NCBI GenBank assembly: GCA_035644155.1
Contig: DASQPC010000027.1
Coordinates: 1-7,013 of the forward strand
Reading direction: 5' to 3'
Origin: DATIGJ01 sp035644155
Lineage (GTDB): Bacteria; Patescibacteriota; Microgenomatia; Levybacterales; UBA12049
Length of the DNA stretch: 7,013 nt
How positions within the stretch are numbered: the first letter of the stretch is position 1; the number at the start of each line of letters is the position of its first letter. Position numbers and translations under genes: made by a program. Below, in pieces: positions 5,865 to 7,013 of this stretch. The notes below the pieces were generated by a model. The model had not been told where the DNA came from. It saw only the letters and a program-made list of their open reading frames with translations, and did no database searches.

Positions 5865-5868
5865 AAAA

Positions 5869-6165
5869 TTATTTTCCGTTTTTGGGAACTTGCTTCTCAA
5901 AAACCGTATTTGATGCAGTACCCTTGGGACTTTGAGGAACCTCTCCTCGGAAACTGCTAAGACGAACTGCTCTCTCGCCACGCCTTTCTTGGACACGCTC
6001 TGTCCAATCTCCCAAAGTACCAATAACTGGCCTATTTACATCTCCAAGGCTTTTCCACCAATCTTCGGGATTGTTTTGAAATGTTTTACTCTCTCCAGTT
6101 AACTTCCAAACTCTTTTCTTAGCTTTTTCTGTACCGTACTTTATTGCTTTTTCTAGTGATCCCAT
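5869..6165 (-). CDS. Hypothetical 98-residue basic, Trp-containing protein
   Basis: I do not recognise this protein. It has no signal peptide or membrane segment, so it is likely cytoplasmic, unlike most of its neighbours. Residues 5-20 are a Lys-rich amphipathic stretch (EKAIKYGTEKAKKRVWKL), followed by EDWWKSLGDVNRPVIG and DWTERVQERRGERAVR. The last 25 residues are low in hydrophobics and likely disordered. Four tryptophans in amphipathic settings and a strong upstream promoter argue for a real gene rather than a shadow frame, and there is no competing ORF on the other strand. Its TAA is 4 bases from the stop of the convergent 5448-5864 gene. It could be a small nucleic-acid-binding protein or a regulator (speculative). 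Confidence 0.6.
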   Translation of the reverse strand: MGSLEKAIKYGTEKAKKRVWKLTGESKTFQNNPEDWWKSLGDVNRPVIGTLGDWTERVQERRGERAVRLSSFRGEVPQSPKGTASNTVFEKQVPKNGK

Positions 6166-6170
6166 TACTT

Positions 6171-6200
6171 ATAATATAGCAAATCTCTGAGGAATGTCAA
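6171..6200 (-). promoter_or_regulatory. Strong leaderless-type promoter of the orphan minus-strand gene
   Basis: On the minus strand a perfect TTGACA (6195-6200) is followed by TATATT after 16 bases (6173-6178) preceded by TGC, an extended -10 motif. TATTAT (6171-6176) after 18 bases overlaps it. The -10 ends 5 to 7 bases before ATG 6165, so transcription should begin at or within two bases of the start codon. Confidence 0.65.
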
Positions 6201-6214
6201 AAGCTTTTACGTAT

Positions 6215-6242
6215 TTAACAATCACCTAATATTTTGTATGCT
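6215..6242 (+). promoter_or_regulatory. Possible promoter for the right-hand surface-protein gene
   Basis: TTAACA (6215-6220, five of six) and TATGCT (6237-6242, four of six) are 16 bases apart, with the -10 box ending 9 bases before ATG 6252. The predicted transcript would carry at most a few leader bases. The match is weaker than those at 3327 and 6200 but has the same geometry. It lies back to back with the minus-strand promoter in an 86-base divergent region. Confidence 0.35.
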
Positions 6243-6251
6243 AAAGAAGCT

Positions 6252-7013
6252 ATGCATTTGTTTCCAAAAACAAAAATCACCTCCTCCCTTCTTACCGTTC
6301 TTCTCATAGGAATACTTTTCGCAACCCACCTCTCTCCCCTTTTTGCCCAAGTCGGAAACTTCGGTGTTTCAGCAACTGTTCCTCCAGTCGGTTCTGATTT
6401 TCAGTTTGGCGTTACAGCAGAAGATACCCAAACAACATTTCCTGAATATACAACCCTGACCTATAAAATCACCTATGGTGCAAAACCTTCCGCAGAAATT
6501 ACTACCCAGACTACCCTTGTTGCTGATTGGTACGCAGCAATAGGACAAAATAACGCAGTCATTCTTGACTACGTTTCAGGCAGCGCAACAAATGCCTATG
6601 GTAACACCTCGCCTGTCATTGATCCCCTCAATCACACTATCACTTGGACGATACCAAACCTCCCAGCAGGAATGATAAACCAGACAGTTACCTTTAAACT
6701 CAGAATCAATGATAACGACACAGAGACAAATCCTGTAGATTTCAGCGTGAAAGGAAAAATGAACAATCCCTACGTTACTCTTTCTGACCAAACACCAACC
6801 CAAATCTATCAATTCGATGAGTCACTCATCACGCCTACACCAACCCTTACGCCAACTGCCGCACCATTTCCGACAGCCACAGCCGCACCAACCACCACCA
6901 CGCCAACAGTGATCCCGACACTGACCAAAACGCCAACACTCATACCTACCCTATCTCCTACCCAACCGCTTCAGATCAATACTGTCTCTTTCAATCGCAT
7001 CTCCCAATCTAGC
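6252..7013 (+). CDS. Exported surface protein with DUF11-like domain and Thr/Pro-rich linker (3' end outside the window)
   Basis: The frame opens at ATG 6252 and runs 254 codons to the window edge without a stop. Residues 1-32 are a signal peptide (basic start, hydrophobic core 13-24, SPLFA cleavage site). Residues about 34-180 form a beta domain with LTYKITYGA, LVADWYAAIG, VSGSAT, ITWTIPNLPAG and VTFKLRIND. This is the layout of DUF11-type repeats ('tYtitv...', 'itWt...L.aG...tvtf.v'), which occur in wall and surface proteins. Residues 194-239 are a Thr/Pro linker, after which a new segment (LQINTVSFNRISQSS) begins, so at least one more domain lies beyond the edge. The protein is probably a stalked surface protein. 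ATG 6252 is chosen because it gives a complete signal peptide and sits just after a promoter-like pair. The binding partner is unknown. Confidence 0.85.
   Translation, partial: MHLFPKTKITSSLLTVLLIGILFATHLSPLFAQVGNFGVSATVPPVGSDFQFGVTAEDTQTTFPEYTTLTYKITYGAKPSAEITTQTTLVADWYAAIGQNNAVILDYVSGSATNAYGNTSPVIDPLNHTITWTIPNLPAGMINQTVTFKLRINDNDTETNPVDFSVKGKMNNPYVTLSDQTPTQIYQFDESLITPTPTLTPTAAPFPTATAAPTTTTPTVIPTLTKTPTLIPTLSPTQPLQINTVSFNRISQSS
6831..6968 (+). repeat. Low-complexity Thr/Pro-rich linker coding repeat
   Basis: Residues 194-239 of the right-hand protein consist mainly of irregular TPT, TAAP, PTLT and SPTQ units, encoded by recurring ACN-CCN codons. This is an extended linker of the kind that separates a membrane- or wall-distal domain from its anchor. 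Codons vary between units, so this is low-complexity sequence and not an exact tandem repeat. Confidence 0.8.

Noticed and set aside
5878..5904. Hairpin GTTTTTG / CAAAAAC as a terminator between the convergent genes
   Set aside because: The 7-bp AT-rich stem lies inside the minus-strand coding region. The only T-run on that strand is about 10 bases further on, and none follows on the plus strand.

Overview
The window looks like a chromosomal piece of a Candidate Phyla Radiation (Patescibacteria) bacterium, most likely from the Microgenomates side. This rests on protein style, not on a marker gene: short exported beta-rich proteins of types common in that group, an almost complete absence of Shine-Dalgarno sequences, and tight gene packing. 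TGA is used as a normal stop (end of the PIN gene at 1245), so there is no sign of the UGA-glycine code of Gracilibacteria/Absconditabacteria. No rRNA, tRNA, CRISPR array or transposase was seen, and no gene-free stretch exceeds about 125 bases.

Layout. The left end (1-419, minus strand) is the N-terminal part of a large exported surface protein. A divergent intergenic region (420-539) carries promoter-like boxes both ways. To its right runs a tightly coupled plus-strand operon: an excisionase-type helix-turn-helix protein (540-821), a PIN-fold protein with incomplete catalytic residues (826-1245), an exported Fn3-containing surface protein (1242-2363) and a membrane-anchored DUF916/WxLIP-like protein (about 2365-3288). 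A strong promoter at 3327-3356 then starts a second unit: another exported surface protein with the same C-terminal domain (3363-4460), a second DUF916-like anchor (4533-5447) and a small membrane-anchored cupredoxin-like protein (5448-5864). A short minus-strand orphan gene (5869-6165) converges on this unit, its stop codon 4 bases from that of the cupredoxin-like gene. From a divergent promoter region begins another exported protein with a DUF11-like domain and a Thr/Pro-rich linker (6252 to beyond the right edge).

How it may work together. The main unit is a repeated two-gene module: a secreted beta protein with a shared C-terminal domain, followed by a C-terminally anchored Ig-like protein with a cytoplasmic basic tail. 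This parallels the WxL / WxL-interacting-protein loci of Firmicutes, in which an anchored DUF916 protein partners a secreted WxL-domain protein. The parallel is inferred from architecture and short motifs, not from a database search. The first module lies downstream of an HTH-PIN pair that resembles a toxin-antitoxin system but may act as a regulator.

Two expression features stand out. The first DUF916-like gene has no ATG, GTG or TTG that preserves its clear signal peptide, so it appears to start at ATA or ATT. Several genes also have promoter -10 boxes only a few bases from the start codon, pointing to leaderless mRNAs.
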